Below, in pieces: positions 52,067 through 60,582 of a stretch of 64,000 nt of DNA (its first letter is position 1; each line of letters opens with the position of its first letter). Source of the stretch: M2408 sp040386975 (GTDB taxonomy: Bacteria > Bacteroidota > Bacteroidia > Flavobacteriales_D > Crocinitomicaceae); contig JAZKEO010000011.1 of assembly GCA_040386975.1 (NCBI GenBank), positions 62,001 through 126,000 on the forward strand, given 5' to 3'. The notes under the pieces are model-generated. The model ran no database searches and had not been told where the DNA came from. It worked only from the letters and a program-made list of their open reading frames with translations. A program made the translations under genes and the position numbers.

Positions 52067-52761
52067 GTAAAGCCATAAAATTTATTCTCACAGATATTGA
52101 AGGAACAACGACTTCGATTTCCTTTGTCACGGACATTTTATTTCCTTATTTTAGAAAAAACATAGCTAAACTAAAGGATATGACCGAAAATCCAGAAGTT
52201 TTTCAAGCTTTTGAAGAAACAATTGATTTAGCTAAAGAAATCGAGGGAAAAGAATTAAAACAAACGGACGAAATCATCGAAACGCTTTTAAAATGGAGTT
52301 TGAAAGATAAAAAAATCACGCCTTTAAAAACTTTGCAAGGAATTTTATGGGAAGATGCTTACAAATCGGGTGAAGTGAAAGGACACATTTACGAAGATGT
52401 TCCTCAAGCATTCAAAACTTGGAAAGAAAACGGAATTGATTTAGGTATTTTTTCTTCTGGTTCCGTTCCAGCACAAAAATTGCTTTTCACATATAGCGAT
52501 TTTGGAGATTTAAGTCCCAATTTCACTGCTTATTTCGACACAAAAACTGGTGGAAAACGCGAGACTGAAACATACACAAAAATCAGTCAAAACTTAAACA
52601 TTTCTCCAGAAAACATCCTTTTTTTATCCGACATCGTGGAAGAATTAGAAGCTGCAAAAAGTGCTGGTTTTCAAACGATTCAGCTTGTTCGAGAAGGAAA
52701 TACTGCTTCTTGGGAGAATCATGTTTCAAGTTTTTCTGAAATCGAAGTCCTAACATCTTAA
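52063..52761 (+). CDS. mtnC: Acireductone synthase (enolase-phosphatase E1)
   Basis: HAD-superfamily bifunctional enolase and phosphatase of methionine salvage, 232 residues. Nucleophile motif LTDIEGTTTSISFV with Asp11 and Glu13, later IFSSGSVPAQKLLF and ILFLSDIVEELEAA (acidic motif). The last codons (VLTS) and stop lie inside a family B repeat (52748-52782), so the C terminus may have been altered by repeat insertion. Start overlaps mtnD by 4 bp. Confidence 0.92.
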   Translation: MSKAIKFILTDIEGTTTSISFVTDILFPYFRKNIAKLKDMTENPEVFQAFEETIDLAKEIEGKELKQTDEIIETLLKWSLKDKKITPLKTLQGILWEDAYKSGEVKGHIYEDVPQAFKTWKENGIDLGIFSSGSVPAQKLLFTYSDFGDLSPNFTAYFDTKTGGKRETETYTKISQNLNISPENILFLSDIVEELEAAKSAGFQTIQLVREGNTASWENHVSSFSEIEVLTS

Positions 52762-52782
52762 TATCCTAACATCTTAACATCC
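52748..52782. repeat. Family B repeat half, overlapping the mtnC stop
   Basis: Tandem units TCCTAACATCTTAATA / TCCTAACATCTTAACATCC matching one arm of the inverted repeats at 20-107 and 2161-2244. It covers the mtnC stop codon and the mtnC-mtnA spacer. Confidence 0.55.
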
Positions 52783-52790
52783 AAAAAAAT

Positions 52791-53867
52791 ATGAAATTCA
52801 GAACAATCTGGCAAACAGAAGATAATTATGTAGAAGTAATTGACCAACGAAAATTACCGCATGAATTTGTTGTTGCAAAACTTAAAACATACAAAGATGC
52901 TGAACTTGCAATCAAAGAAATGACTGTTCGCGGAGCACCATTAATTGGAGCAACTGCCGCTTACGGAATTTATTTGGCGGTAAGAGAAATGATTGAAAAA
53001 GAACTTGAACCAACTTTTTTAGACCAGGCTTTTTCGGATTTAAGAGCTTCACGCCCTACTGCCGTAAATTTATTTTGGGCTTTGGATAAAATGCTTGAAG
53101 CTTTGGATAATTCGAGTGATTTCTTAAAAACATCTTGGGAAATGGCTGCTCAAATTGTGGAAGAAGATATTGAAACGTGTCGCATGATAGGTGTTCATGG
53201 ACTTCCACTTATTGAAGAAATTTCAAAACGCAAAAATGGTGAAGTTGTCAATATTTTAACGCATTGCAACGCTGGAATGTTGGGTTGTATTGAATGGGGA
53301 ACAATAACTTCTCCGATTTATCACGCACTTGAAAAAGGTATCAAAGTTCACGTTTGGGTGGATGAAACACGTCCAAGAAACCAAGGTTCAAATTTAACGT
53401 GTTACGAATTGACAAAACACAATGTTCCTCACACCTTAATCGTTGATAACGCTGGCGGACATTTGATGCAACACGGTTTTGTGGATATGGTCATTGTTGG
53501 AACTGACAGAACGACGCGTCAAGGTGATGTGGCAAACAAAATTGGAACCTATTTAAAAGCTTTGGCAGCAAACGACAATCAAATTCCATTTTATGTTGCC
53601 TTGCCCTCCACAACAATCGATTGGACAATTAATGACGGTTTAAAAGAAATTCCAATCGAGGAACGCAACCAAGACGAAGTGCGCTACATGATTGGGAAAA
53701 ATGCTGCTGGAATATTTGATTCTGTACTTATTTGTCCAGAAACAACAAATGCTAGTAATTACGGTTTTGACGTAACTCCCGCTCGTTTGGTAACAAAATT
53801 AATTACCGAAAGAGGAGTTTGTGATGCTAGTGAGGAAGGTTTGTTGAGTTTATTTCCTGGGAAGTAG
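52791..53867 (+). CDS. mtnA: Methylthioribose-1-phosphate isomerase
   Basis: Converts methylthioribose-1-phosphate to methylthioribulose-1-phosphate. 358 residues of the eIF2B-related family: MTVRGAPLIGATAAYGIYLAV near residue 44, the conserved Cys159 in THCNAGMLGC, DETRPRNQGSNLT, and Asp239 in VIVGTDRTTRQGDVANKIGTY. The C-terminal end (GLLSLFPGK) appears to be partly repeated about 870 bp downstream. mtnB (dehydratase) is not adjacent. Confidence 0.94.
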   Translation: MKFRTIWQTEDNYVEVIDQRKLPHEFVVAKLKTYKDAELAIKEMTVRGAPLIGATAAYGIYLAVREMIEKELEPTFLDQAFSDLRASRPTAVNLFWALDKMLEALDNSSDFLKTSWEMAAQIVEEDIETCRMIGVHGLPLIEEISKRKNGEVVNILTHCNAGMLGCIEWGTITSPIYHALEKGIKVHVWVDETRPRNQGSNLTCYELTKHNVPHTLIVDNAGGHLMQHGFVDMVIVGTDRTTRQGDVANKIGTYLKALAANDNQIPFYVALPSTTIDWTINDGLKEIPIEERNQDEVRYMIGKNAAGIFDSVLICPETTNASNYGFDVTPARLVTKLITERGVCDASEEGLLSLFPGK

Positions 53868-54035
53868 GAGTAAGATTTTAATTCAAAAAAGTTTTTTGAT
53901 ACCTTTAAAGCCAAGTTTAAAAAAGAAGAAAGTCAAGTGGTTAGTGTCACTACCCAGTTGAAATTCAGACATACAAAATAAACGACCAAAAAATATTTAT
54001 GAAAGGGATTGACTACTCTTATTATTACGAAGAAA

Positions 54036-54728
54036 ATGATTGATGAAAAAAAATTTGAGAATCAAATTCATTCGGTTTCAAATTTTAATGAGCTTGTTTC
54101 CACTTCTTTTCATGGAGAAATGAATGTAATTTGCTGGAAGCGTAAGTTAATAGGTGATTTTTCTGAGATTGTTGATAAAGTAGAACTAAACGAAAACATG
54201 AAGGAACTGGATGAAGATGAACTTCGTGAACTTAAGTTGTGTGAACAAGGTCAGCTTGCTCGTGAAATTCTGTTAAACGACTTGAAATTATTGAAAGAGT
54301 ATGGTGCATCTCCAACACTTAATTTAATCAAAAATTATGAGAGAGATGATTTCTTTTTCCCAACGGATGTTTATTCTTTTCATGTAGATCGCTCTCCCAT
54401 TCCAACCGATACTTTTTTATGTACTTACTTTGGCGATGCGAGTGAAATAATTCCAAATTCTCAAGCCACACAAAAAATACTAATTCCAGAAATACGTGAC
54501 AAACTCAAAAAACTATATCGTGGAACTGATGAAGGTTTTGAAGTATTTTTAGAAGAAAATTTCTTTGATTTACACTATCAAGCCAAAGCTGATGCAAACA
54601 TTATCAACTTAGGTCTCGGCAATTTGTGGCGCTTGGCAGTTGATCATCCTGAAAGTAAAGTTCTTCCTTGTCTTCATCGTGCACCAAGGGAAAAAAATGG
54701 ACAGGTACGTTTAATGATGATTTGTTGA
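54036..54728 (+). CDS. DUF1826 family protein
   Basis: About 230 residues from ATG 54036. It matches the DUF1826 pattern as I remember it: VICWKRKL near the N terminus, the central FFFPTDVYSFHVDRSPIPTDTFLCTYFG, then IRDKLKKLYRGT and the C-terminal HRAPREKNGQVRLMMIC. Biochemical function is unknown. The upstream in-frame TTG at 54009 would add 9 residues; I prefer the ATG. A 14-codon ORF (53999-54043) overlaps the start. The gene sits between mtnA and an mtnA-tail-like remnant. Confidence 0.7.
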   Translation: MIDEKKFENQIHSVSNFNELVSTSFHGEMNVICWKRKLIGDFSEIVDKVELNENMKELDEDELRELKLCEQGQLAREILLNDLKLLKEYGASPTLNLIKNYERDDFFFPTDVYSFHVDRSPIPTDTFLCTYFGDASEIIPNSQATQKILIPEIRDKLKKLYRGTDEGFEVFLEENFFDLHYQAKADANIINLGLGNLWRLAVDHPESKVLPCLHRAPREKNGQVRLMMIC

Positions 54729-54767
54729 AGTCTTGATGAAAGCAAAAAAAGTCTGTTGAGTTTGTTT
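54729..54767 (+). pseudogene. Possible degraded copy of the mtnA 3' end
   Basis: The sequence reads in frame as SLDESKKSLLSLFFY then stop, and aligns with the mtnA end DASEEGLLSLFPGK. The strongest nucleotide match is TGTTGAGTTT within a region of about 60 percent identity. It lies 870 bp downstream of the real mtnA end and just before hamA. Suggestive only; chance similarity is possible. Confidence 0.35.
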
Positions 54768-54837
54768 TTTTACTAGGGTTTATCTCGTTTTATCTTTCCT
54801 TAATTTTAAAACTTCCTTATTTGTTGAGAATTAATTT

Positions 54838-54845
54838 TATATTTG
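54838..54845 (+). promoter_or_regulatory. -7 box (TATATTTG) of hamA
   Basis: TATATTTG matches TAnnTTTG and ends 35 nt before the TTG start of hamA. Confidence 0.4.
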
Positions 54846-54880
54846 GGATATAAAAGCTAAATATCTTAAAATTAAAAAAA

Positions 54881-55642
54881 TTGTTCAAGGAAACTTCAAT
54901 AATACTATCTAACACTATAACCTTAAACTTTTTGAATATAGAAAATTATTCTAAAGAGTTTTTAGAATTAATAGAACAAGAAATTGGGTATATAAGGAAT
55001 GGGGATTTAAGTAACGAAAACATAAAATATATAAAAAAAGCAATTAAGATCTGGTTTCAAAAAAAAGGAGATGATGAAAGACCTAAAATTGGTTACGTAT
55101 CTGAATTCATTTGCCATCTCTATTTAAGATCAAAAAAATTTGAACAATATTTCCTCTTTAAAAACTTGGAGGAGAATGGTCCAAAAAAAGGATTTGATGG
55201 ATTATATTTAAAAGATGAAGAAATATGGTTAGTAGAAAGTAAATCTACATCTAATATACAAAAAAATCATTCTGCTAAAATAAATGAAGCCTATAAAGAT
55301 CTCAAGATTAAAGTTGAATCAATAGATATAAAAGACAATAATCCTTGGGAAAACTCAAAAAATCATTTGGACAATAGGAATATTAGAGAAAATGAAGATT
55401 TGTCAGAAAAAATAAAGAAATTAAGCCAAGATTTTATAGATAAAAACACACATGGAATTGAAGAATATAATATTATTCCAAGTTCAACAATTTTCATGGG
55501 AGATAATTATCAAATAATTGACGTTACAAATTTAAAAGATAGCTTAGAAAAGCTTTGTAAAGATTTTAATGCAAAAAAATTGAATCTTGTCTGTGTCAAC
55601 AAAAAAAGTATTGATGATTTTTTAAAATTTATTGATGGCTAA
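54881..55642 (+). CDS. hamA: Hachiman defence protein HamA (DUF1837 nuclease)
   Basis: 253-residue effector of the two-gene Hachiman anti-phage system. DUF1837 features: a helical N terminus, YVSEFICHLYL (Glu75), GFDGLYL (Asp106), and IWLVESKS (Glu119, Lys121). Together these fit a PD-(D/E)xK nuclease core. Known HamA proteins degrade DNA when released by their HamB partner (family knowledge). No ATG exists in the 5' part; TTG 54881 is the probable start, preceded by a -7 box at 54838. The last 8 bp overlap hamB. The gene is far more AT-rich than the mtn genes, consistent with transfer. Confidence 0.85.
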   Translation: MFKETSIILSNTITLNFLNIENYSKEFLELIEQEIGYIRNGDLSNENIKYIKKAIKIWFQKKGDDERPKIGYVSEFICHLYLRSKKFEQYFLFKNLEENGPKKGFDGLYLKDEEIWLVESKSTSNIQKNHSAKINEAYKDLKIKVESIDIKDNNPWENSKNHLDNRNIRENEDLSEKIKKLSQDFIDKNTHGIEEYNIIPSSTIFMGDNYQIIDVTNLKDSLEKLCKDFNAKKLNLVCVNKKSIDDFLKFIDG

Positions 55643-58148
55643 AAAACCTACTGCTGATTTAAGCGAATTAAAAAAATTAAGTGAGGATAAATATTTCAAT
55701 GATATTTTTGAAAAACTTTGTCTAAATAAAGAATTAAGTTTTCAAGAAAAAGAATTCATTTTAACTTGCGCGCTTTTATTTTTTAAGTACTATAATTTTG
55801 ATAAAAGACTTAAAGGATATTTTAAAATCGGATATTATATCATTTTAAAATATGCCTTAAATTTTAGCGATTATAAACCTTTATACGAAATCAGTATTCA
55901 AATCGGCTTCTATCCAATAATTGATTTTATAACAAAAATTGAAAAAAATCTTCATAATGTTGACTCCAAAAATTTAATTTTAGATGCAATTACTTTTATT
56001 GCATTTAAAAAGGATTTTAAATCTCCGGAAAAGTATATCGAATCACTTGAACAAAATATTTCAAGAAATTTAATTATTGAAAGTAAATCTGATGAAATTG
56101 CCTATATTGCTCCAACATCTTATGGAAAAAGCTCTTTGATTAAGGAATTTATTAAATCAAATAATTTTTCAAGAATTGTAGTTATTGTACCATCAAAATC
56201 TCTTTTGGTACAAACCTATAAAGATATTAAAGTATTAAACCTTGATTATAAGATTGTTTTACATGATGAAATGTATAATGGAGAAGAAAGATTCATTGGA
56301 ATATTAACTCAAGAAAGAGCTACAAGAATTCTAAACAAAAATTTATTGACAAATTTTGAAATTTTATTTATTGACGAAGCACATAAATTATTTGATAGAG
56401 ATTCTAGGAGTTACATTTTAACAAGGCTTATTCAACTTAATTATAAAAGAAATAATAACCAAAAATTAGTATATCTTTCTCCATTAATAGAAAATCAAGA
56501 AAATTTAAAAATTAAAAACACAAATAAAGGTGAAATTTTTACTAAAAAAATTCAACATGATTTTAAATCTTTTGAATTATATCTTTATGAAGATCTGTAT
56601 GGTCATTTTTATGATAGATTTACCGACTCATATTTTAAATTACCCGAAAAGACTGATTATTTTAAATACATAAGCGACAATTCAAGTAATAAAAATTTTA
56701 TATTTCATTCCAGACCTATAAAAGTAGAGAAACTAGCAGAAAATATTGCTCAAAACATAATGACAGATTTATCAGAAAATAAAGCTATTAAAAAAATTAT
56801 AGAAACTTTAAATAAAGAAGTTCATAAATCATTTTATGTAATAAACTATGTGAAAAAAGGTGTAATTTATATTCATGCAAAAATACCAAATATTATTAAG
56901 GAATACTTAGAGGAAAAATTCAAAAAAGTAATTGAGATAAAATACATTGTAGCAAATTCTGTAATATTAGAAGGCGTTAATATGCCTATAGAAACTATAT
57001 TTATAACAACAAATGGTACAGGAAATAAAAATGAACGTCTAAGAGTAAAAGATTTAATAAATCTAGTAGGCAGAGCTAATAGATTAAATGAAGTTTTTAG
57101 CAATGATAAAAAAAACCTAAATGGGTTAATTTCAAAAATTCATTTTTTGAATCATATTGATTATCAAGGAAAAAATACTATTAAAACAGCATTATACTCT
57201 TTAAGAGAATATACGTTTAAAGATATAATCAAAAATCCTCTTATAGAAAATTACAACATTGATGATTTAAAATTTTCAGGTTCAAAAGAACAAAGGGAAA
57301 TTAGAAAAAATAAACAAATTATCGAAGATGAAAGTTTACTAGAATATTCTCAATTTGTTCTAGAAACTCAAATTAATTTAGATTTTGAAATAAGAAAACA
57401 TATAATTGAAAATTCAATTAACGCTTTCTATAAAAATTTAGATTTAGCAATTGAAAAAATTATAGGCAACATTTTAGAATTTAAATTTGAAAATGATTAC
57501 AAAATAATTGATATTGTACATGATATTTTCGTTATCAACAATGAAAACAATATTAAGGATTTTGAATTAGAAAGATTGAAAAATATAAAAGCAAGAAATT
57601 ATTATAATAACTTTCTTGAAATTACTCAAAAATTACATTTAAACGAACGAATAAATGATACACTAAAATATTTTATTAAAAAAGCTAAGACTGATGATCC
57701 ACTTTTATATATAGGTACATCTTATGGAGATACATCGAGAAAATCAGAACAATATCAGAATGAACATTATAATGGTAATGTATATGTAGACTTAAAAAAA
57801 TCAGAAAATATTTTAGCCAATATTGCAATAGTCAAATTAAAAATTGAAGAAGATTTTATTAGTTTTAAAATAAATTCCTTAATTGTCTTTTTATATGAAT
57901 TTAAAATAATCCCTGAGGAATATTATTTCAATTACATTTATGGGACAAATGATTTAAATATAATTAAATTAGTCCGTTTTGGTTTAAGTGTAAATGTAAT
58001 TACTAAATTGAATAATGATAACCAAATTGACAATTTAAAATTAGATTCAAACGGAAATTTATTTGTTAAAAATAAAGATACTTTTAATTCGTATTTAAAT
58101 AAACAACCAGAATTATTTCAATTTGAAATCAAAAAATATCTAAATTAA
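55635..58148 (+). CDS. hamB: Hachiman defence helicase HamB
   Basis: 837-residue SF2 helicase partner of HamA. Walker A APTSYGKSS at about residues 160-167, motif Ia region VVIVPSKSLLVQ, DEAH box LFIDEAHKLFD (about 247-250), motif V NSVILEGVNMP (about 442-452) and motif VI NLVGRANRLN (about 477-486). It is predicted to scan or unwind DNA and to hold HamA inactive until phage DNA intermediates are sensed. The start is ATG 55635, overlapping the hamA stop by 8 bp; a TTG at 55632 is also in frame. Long C-terminal helical region. Strong AT bias with many ATA and AGA codons. Confidence 0.85.
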   Translation: MAKKPTADLSELKKLSEDKYFNDIFEKLCLNKELSFQEKEFILTCALLFFKYYNFDKRLKGYFKIGYYIILKYALNFSDYKPLYEISIQIGFYPIIDFITKIEKNLHNVDSKNLILDAITFIAFKKDFKSPEKYIESLEQNISRNLIIESKSDEIAYIAPTSYGKSSLIKEFIKSNNFSRIVVIVPSKSLLVQTYKDIKVLNLDYKIVLHDEMYNGEERFIGILTQERATRILNKNLLTNFEILFIDEAHKLFDRDSRSYILTRLIQLNYKRNNNQKLVYLSPLIENQENLKIKNTNKGEIFTKKIQHDFKSFELYLYEDLYGHFYDRFTDSYFKLPEKTDYFKYISDNSSNKNFIFHSRPIKVEKLAENIAQNIMTDLSENKAIKKIIETLNKEVHKSFYVINYVKKGVIYIHAKIPNIIKEYLEEKFKKVIEIKYIVANSVILEGVNMPIETIFITTNGTGNKNERLRVKDLINLVGRANRLNEVFSNDKKNLNGLISKIHFLNHIDYQGKNTIKTALYSLREYTFKDIIKNPLIENYNIDDLKFSGSKEQREIRKNKQIIEDESLLEYSQFVLETQINLDFEIRKHIIENSINAFYKNLDLAIEKIIGNILEFKFENDYKIIDIVHDIFVINNENNIKDFELERLKNIKARNYYNNFLEITQKLHLNERINDTLKYFIKKAKTDDPLLYIGTSYGDTSRKSEQYQNEHYNGNVYVDLKKSENILANIAIVKLKIEEDFISFKINSLIVFLYEFKIIPEEYYFNYIYGTNDLNIIKLVRFGLSVNVITKLNNDNQIDNLKLDSNGNLFVKNKDTFNSYLNKQPELFQFEIKKYLN

Positions 58149-58236
58149 ATTTCTTTTCTACGATTCATTTAAAATAATAACAACCTAAGAGTTACTTCTT
58201 TTAAAAACTTCAAGCACAATTAAGCATTTTTATTCC

Positions 58237-58296
58237 TAATTTTGTTTTATGTCAAAACAAGTAAAACTCGATTTTCAAATTTTAAAACAATTATGA
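58237..58296 (+). pseudogene. 5' remnant copy of the downstream ABC exporter gene (promoter box plus 15 codons)
   Basis: TAATTTTGT then ATGTCAAAACAAG...CTCGATTTTCA matches the start region of the ABC gene at 60571-60620 (TAATTTTGT, ATGTCAAAACAAG, CTCGATTTTCA). It translates as MSKQVKLDFQILKQL then stop, against MSKQGKLDFHIFKRL in the intact gene. It lies just after hamB and before the TPR-SpoIIE gene, so it is a duplicated and decayed gene head. Confidence 0.8.
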
Positions 58297-58338
58297 AAAA
58301 GCCTTGTTTAGTTTGTTTACAGAGAAATAAATAAGTTT

Positions 58339-60537
58339 ATGAAATTATTGCTAACGATTTCTTTCTATTTGATTTATCTTACTTGTATTTCCCAAACAAG
58401 CGAGCAGAAGATAAAAATTGATGAAATTAAAAACGCAATTAAAATCTGTAAAAATGATGTTAAGAAATTAGAGTTATTAACAGATTATGAAGCAATAGTT
58501 TATGAGTTTGATTTAGAGTTGAATTTCGAACTAAATAATCAAATCATCGCAATATGTGACAAAAACATCAAATCGAATGCAAAAAACATAGCATATTTTC
58601 AAACTACAAAATCTCTTGCTTTAAACAATATGGCAATTGTTATGCAGATGAAAGGAAATATTAGAGGTGCTGTTGAAAAATTTCATTCGGCACTTTTGTT
58701 AGATATAGCTTTAAACGACAAAAAAAGTATCGCTGCATCATATAATAATCTTGGAACTGGATATGACTATTTGGGAGATTATATTTTAGCCATTGAATAT
58801 TATAGAAAAAGTTTAAAATTACAACTTGAACTGAAAAATGATCGCGGTGTTTCAGATTTATACAATAATTTTGGAGTAATCTATAACTCATTAAAACAAT
58901 ACGACAAGTCATTAAAATATTATTTTTTGAGCCTAAATATTGATCGTAAATTAAAAGACAAATATTCAGAGTCAATTACTTTAAATAATATTGGAAGCCT
59001 TTACAGTAAGCAAAAAGATTATCCTAAAGCACTCGAATTCTCCAAAAATGCACTCGCTATTCAGCTTGAGATAAATAATAAAAATGGTCAAGCAATGACT
59101 TTTGGAAACCTTGGCTCGTATTATCTTGATTTAAAACTTATTGATAGTGCAACTTATTATCTGGAACAATCAATTGCTCTTTATCGATCGGAAGGTAATA
59201 AACAATCTTTAGGGATATTTTTACCTTATTATGCTCAAATTAAAATTCAAAAAAAAGAATATCAAAGTGCTTTAAAAATTGCACAAGAAGCTTATAACTT
59301 TGGTCTCGAAACAGGTGATTTATCATCTCAAAGTAGTTCAAGTTTCATTTTATATAAAGTGTATAAAATACTAAACAAACCTAGCCTTGCACTAAAATAT
59401 TATGAAATCCATACTGATTTGGATAAAAAAATTCAAAATGATGAAAATAAAAAACAATTATTAAGTTTTGAATTTGATAAAAAATCAGTGGAAGATAGCT
59501 TGAAAAATAATCAAAAAATTAAAATTAAAAATACTGCTCTTCATTTTGCCGAAAAACAAAATAAAATCAACCAAGAGAAAATTATTTATTTAATTTTTGG
59601 CTTAATCTTATTGGTATTACTCATTCTCTTTGTATTCAATCGTTTTCAAGTCACTAAAAAACAAAAGCTTACCATTGAAAATCAAAAGTATGAGGTTGAG
59701 AAACAAAAAATGATCATTGAGGAAATTAACCATCAAATTCACGATTCAATAAATTATGCAAAAATGATTCAACAAGCAGTTTTGCCAATCTTGGAAGTCG
59801 AAAAAATGTTTGATGAAGCTTTTTTAATTTATCAACCAAAAGATATTGTTTCAGGTGATTTTTATTGGCTAGAACAAGAGAATAACGTTTCTTATTTTTG
59901 TGTAGCTGATTGCACAGGTCATGGGATTCCAGGTGCTTTTATTTCAATGATTGGAACTATTTTGATAAATGAAATTTTCAATTCCAAACAAATCAGAGAA
60001 CCAAATTTAATCTTAAATGAATTATCGAGATTGATTCAATTGACTCTCATGACAAAAGAGCACAAAATCTTAAATGATGGTATGGATATTTCTTTCTGTA
60101 GCTTAAATTTAGCTAAAAAGGAATTATCTTTTGCTGGAGCAAATAATGGAATTTATATCTTATCAAGCGAAGATAAACTTCAAGTCAATCAAGCTCCATT
60201 CTTACCAAAAATCGAAAAAAATGGAGTACATTTATTTAAAGTTGAAGCTGATAAAAAACCTATTGGAAAACATCATAGCGATGAAAGTGAATTCTCTTTA
60301 AAAACAATTCAGGTTCAAGAAGACGATTTAATTGTGCTCTTATCAGATGGTTTTGTTGATCAATTTGGAGGACCAAAAGGGAAAAAGTTCAAATCTGTCC
60401 AATTTGAAGAAATTCTTCTAAATTTATTTAATGAAAAAATTTCTACAATTAAAGAACAATTATTTACTGAATTTATTACTTGGAAAGGTGCTCATGAACA
60501 GGTTGATGATGTCTGTATAATTGCTGTAAAAGTTTAA
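58339..60537 (+). CDS. TPR-repeat, membrane-anchored SpoIIE/PP2C-type serine phosphatase
   Basis: 732 residues. It has an N-terminal signal segment (LLTISFYLIYLTCISQT), then about six tetratricopeptide repeats (residues about 90-340; NNLGTGYDYLGDYILAIEYYRKS, NNFGVIYNSLKQYDKSLKYY, NNIGSLYSKQKDYPKALEF), one membrane helix near 415-435 (IIYLIFGLILLVLLILFVFN), a short coiled coil, and a C-terminal SpoIIE domain (DFYWLEQ, VADCTGHGIPGAF, LLSDGFVDQFGG, HEQVDDVCIIAVKV with metal-binding Asp residues). This architecture, periplasmic TPR sensor with cytoplasmic phosphatase, is common in Bacteroidota signalling by partner switching. The partner is unknown. Confidence 0.88.
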   Translation: MKLLLTISFYLIYLTCISQTSEQKIKIDEIKNAIKICKNDVKKLELLTDYEAIVYEFDLELNFELNNQIIAICDKNIKSNAKNIAYFQTTKSLALNNMAIVMQMKGNIRGAVEKFHSALLLDIALNDKKSIAASYNNLGTGYDYLGDYILAIEYYRKSLKLQLELKNDRGVSDLYNNFGVIYNSLKQYDKSLKYYFLSLNIDRKLKDKYSESITLNNIGSLYSKQKDYPKALEFSKNALAIQLEINNKNGQAMTFGNLGSYYLDLKLIDSATYYLEQSIALYRSEGNKQSLGIFLPYYAQIKIQKKEYQSALKIAQEAYNFGLETGDLSSQSSSSFILYKVYKILNKPSLALKYYEIHTDLDKKIQNDENKKQLLSFEFDKKSVEDSLKNNQKIKIKNTALHFAEKQNKINQEKIIYLIFGLILLVLLILFVFNRFQVTKKQKLTIENQKYEVEKQKMIIEEINHQIHDSINYAKMIQQAVLPILEVEKMFDEAFLIYQPKDIVSGDFYWLEQENNVSYFCVADCTGHGIPGAFISMIGTILINEIFNSKQIREPNLILNELSRLIQLTLMTKEHKILNDGMDISFCSLNLAKKELSFAGANNGIYILSSEDKLQVNQAPFLPKIEKNGVHLFKVEADKKPIGKHHSDESEFSLKTIQVQEDDLIVLLSDGFVDQFGGPKGKKFKSVQFEEILLNLFNEKISTIKEQLFTEFITWKGAHEQVDDVCIIAVKV

Positions 60538-60570
60538 TTTAAAAAAACAAATTTGTTTCCTCGATTTTAC

Positions 60571-60578
60571 TAATTTTG
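60571..60578 (+). promoter_or_regulatory. -7 box (TAATTTTG) of the second ABC exporter
   Basis: TAATTTTG ends 4 nt before the ATG at 60583; the same arrangement is duplicated at 58237-58251. Suggests a leaderless mRNA. Confidence 0.5.
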
Positions 60579-60582
60579 TATC

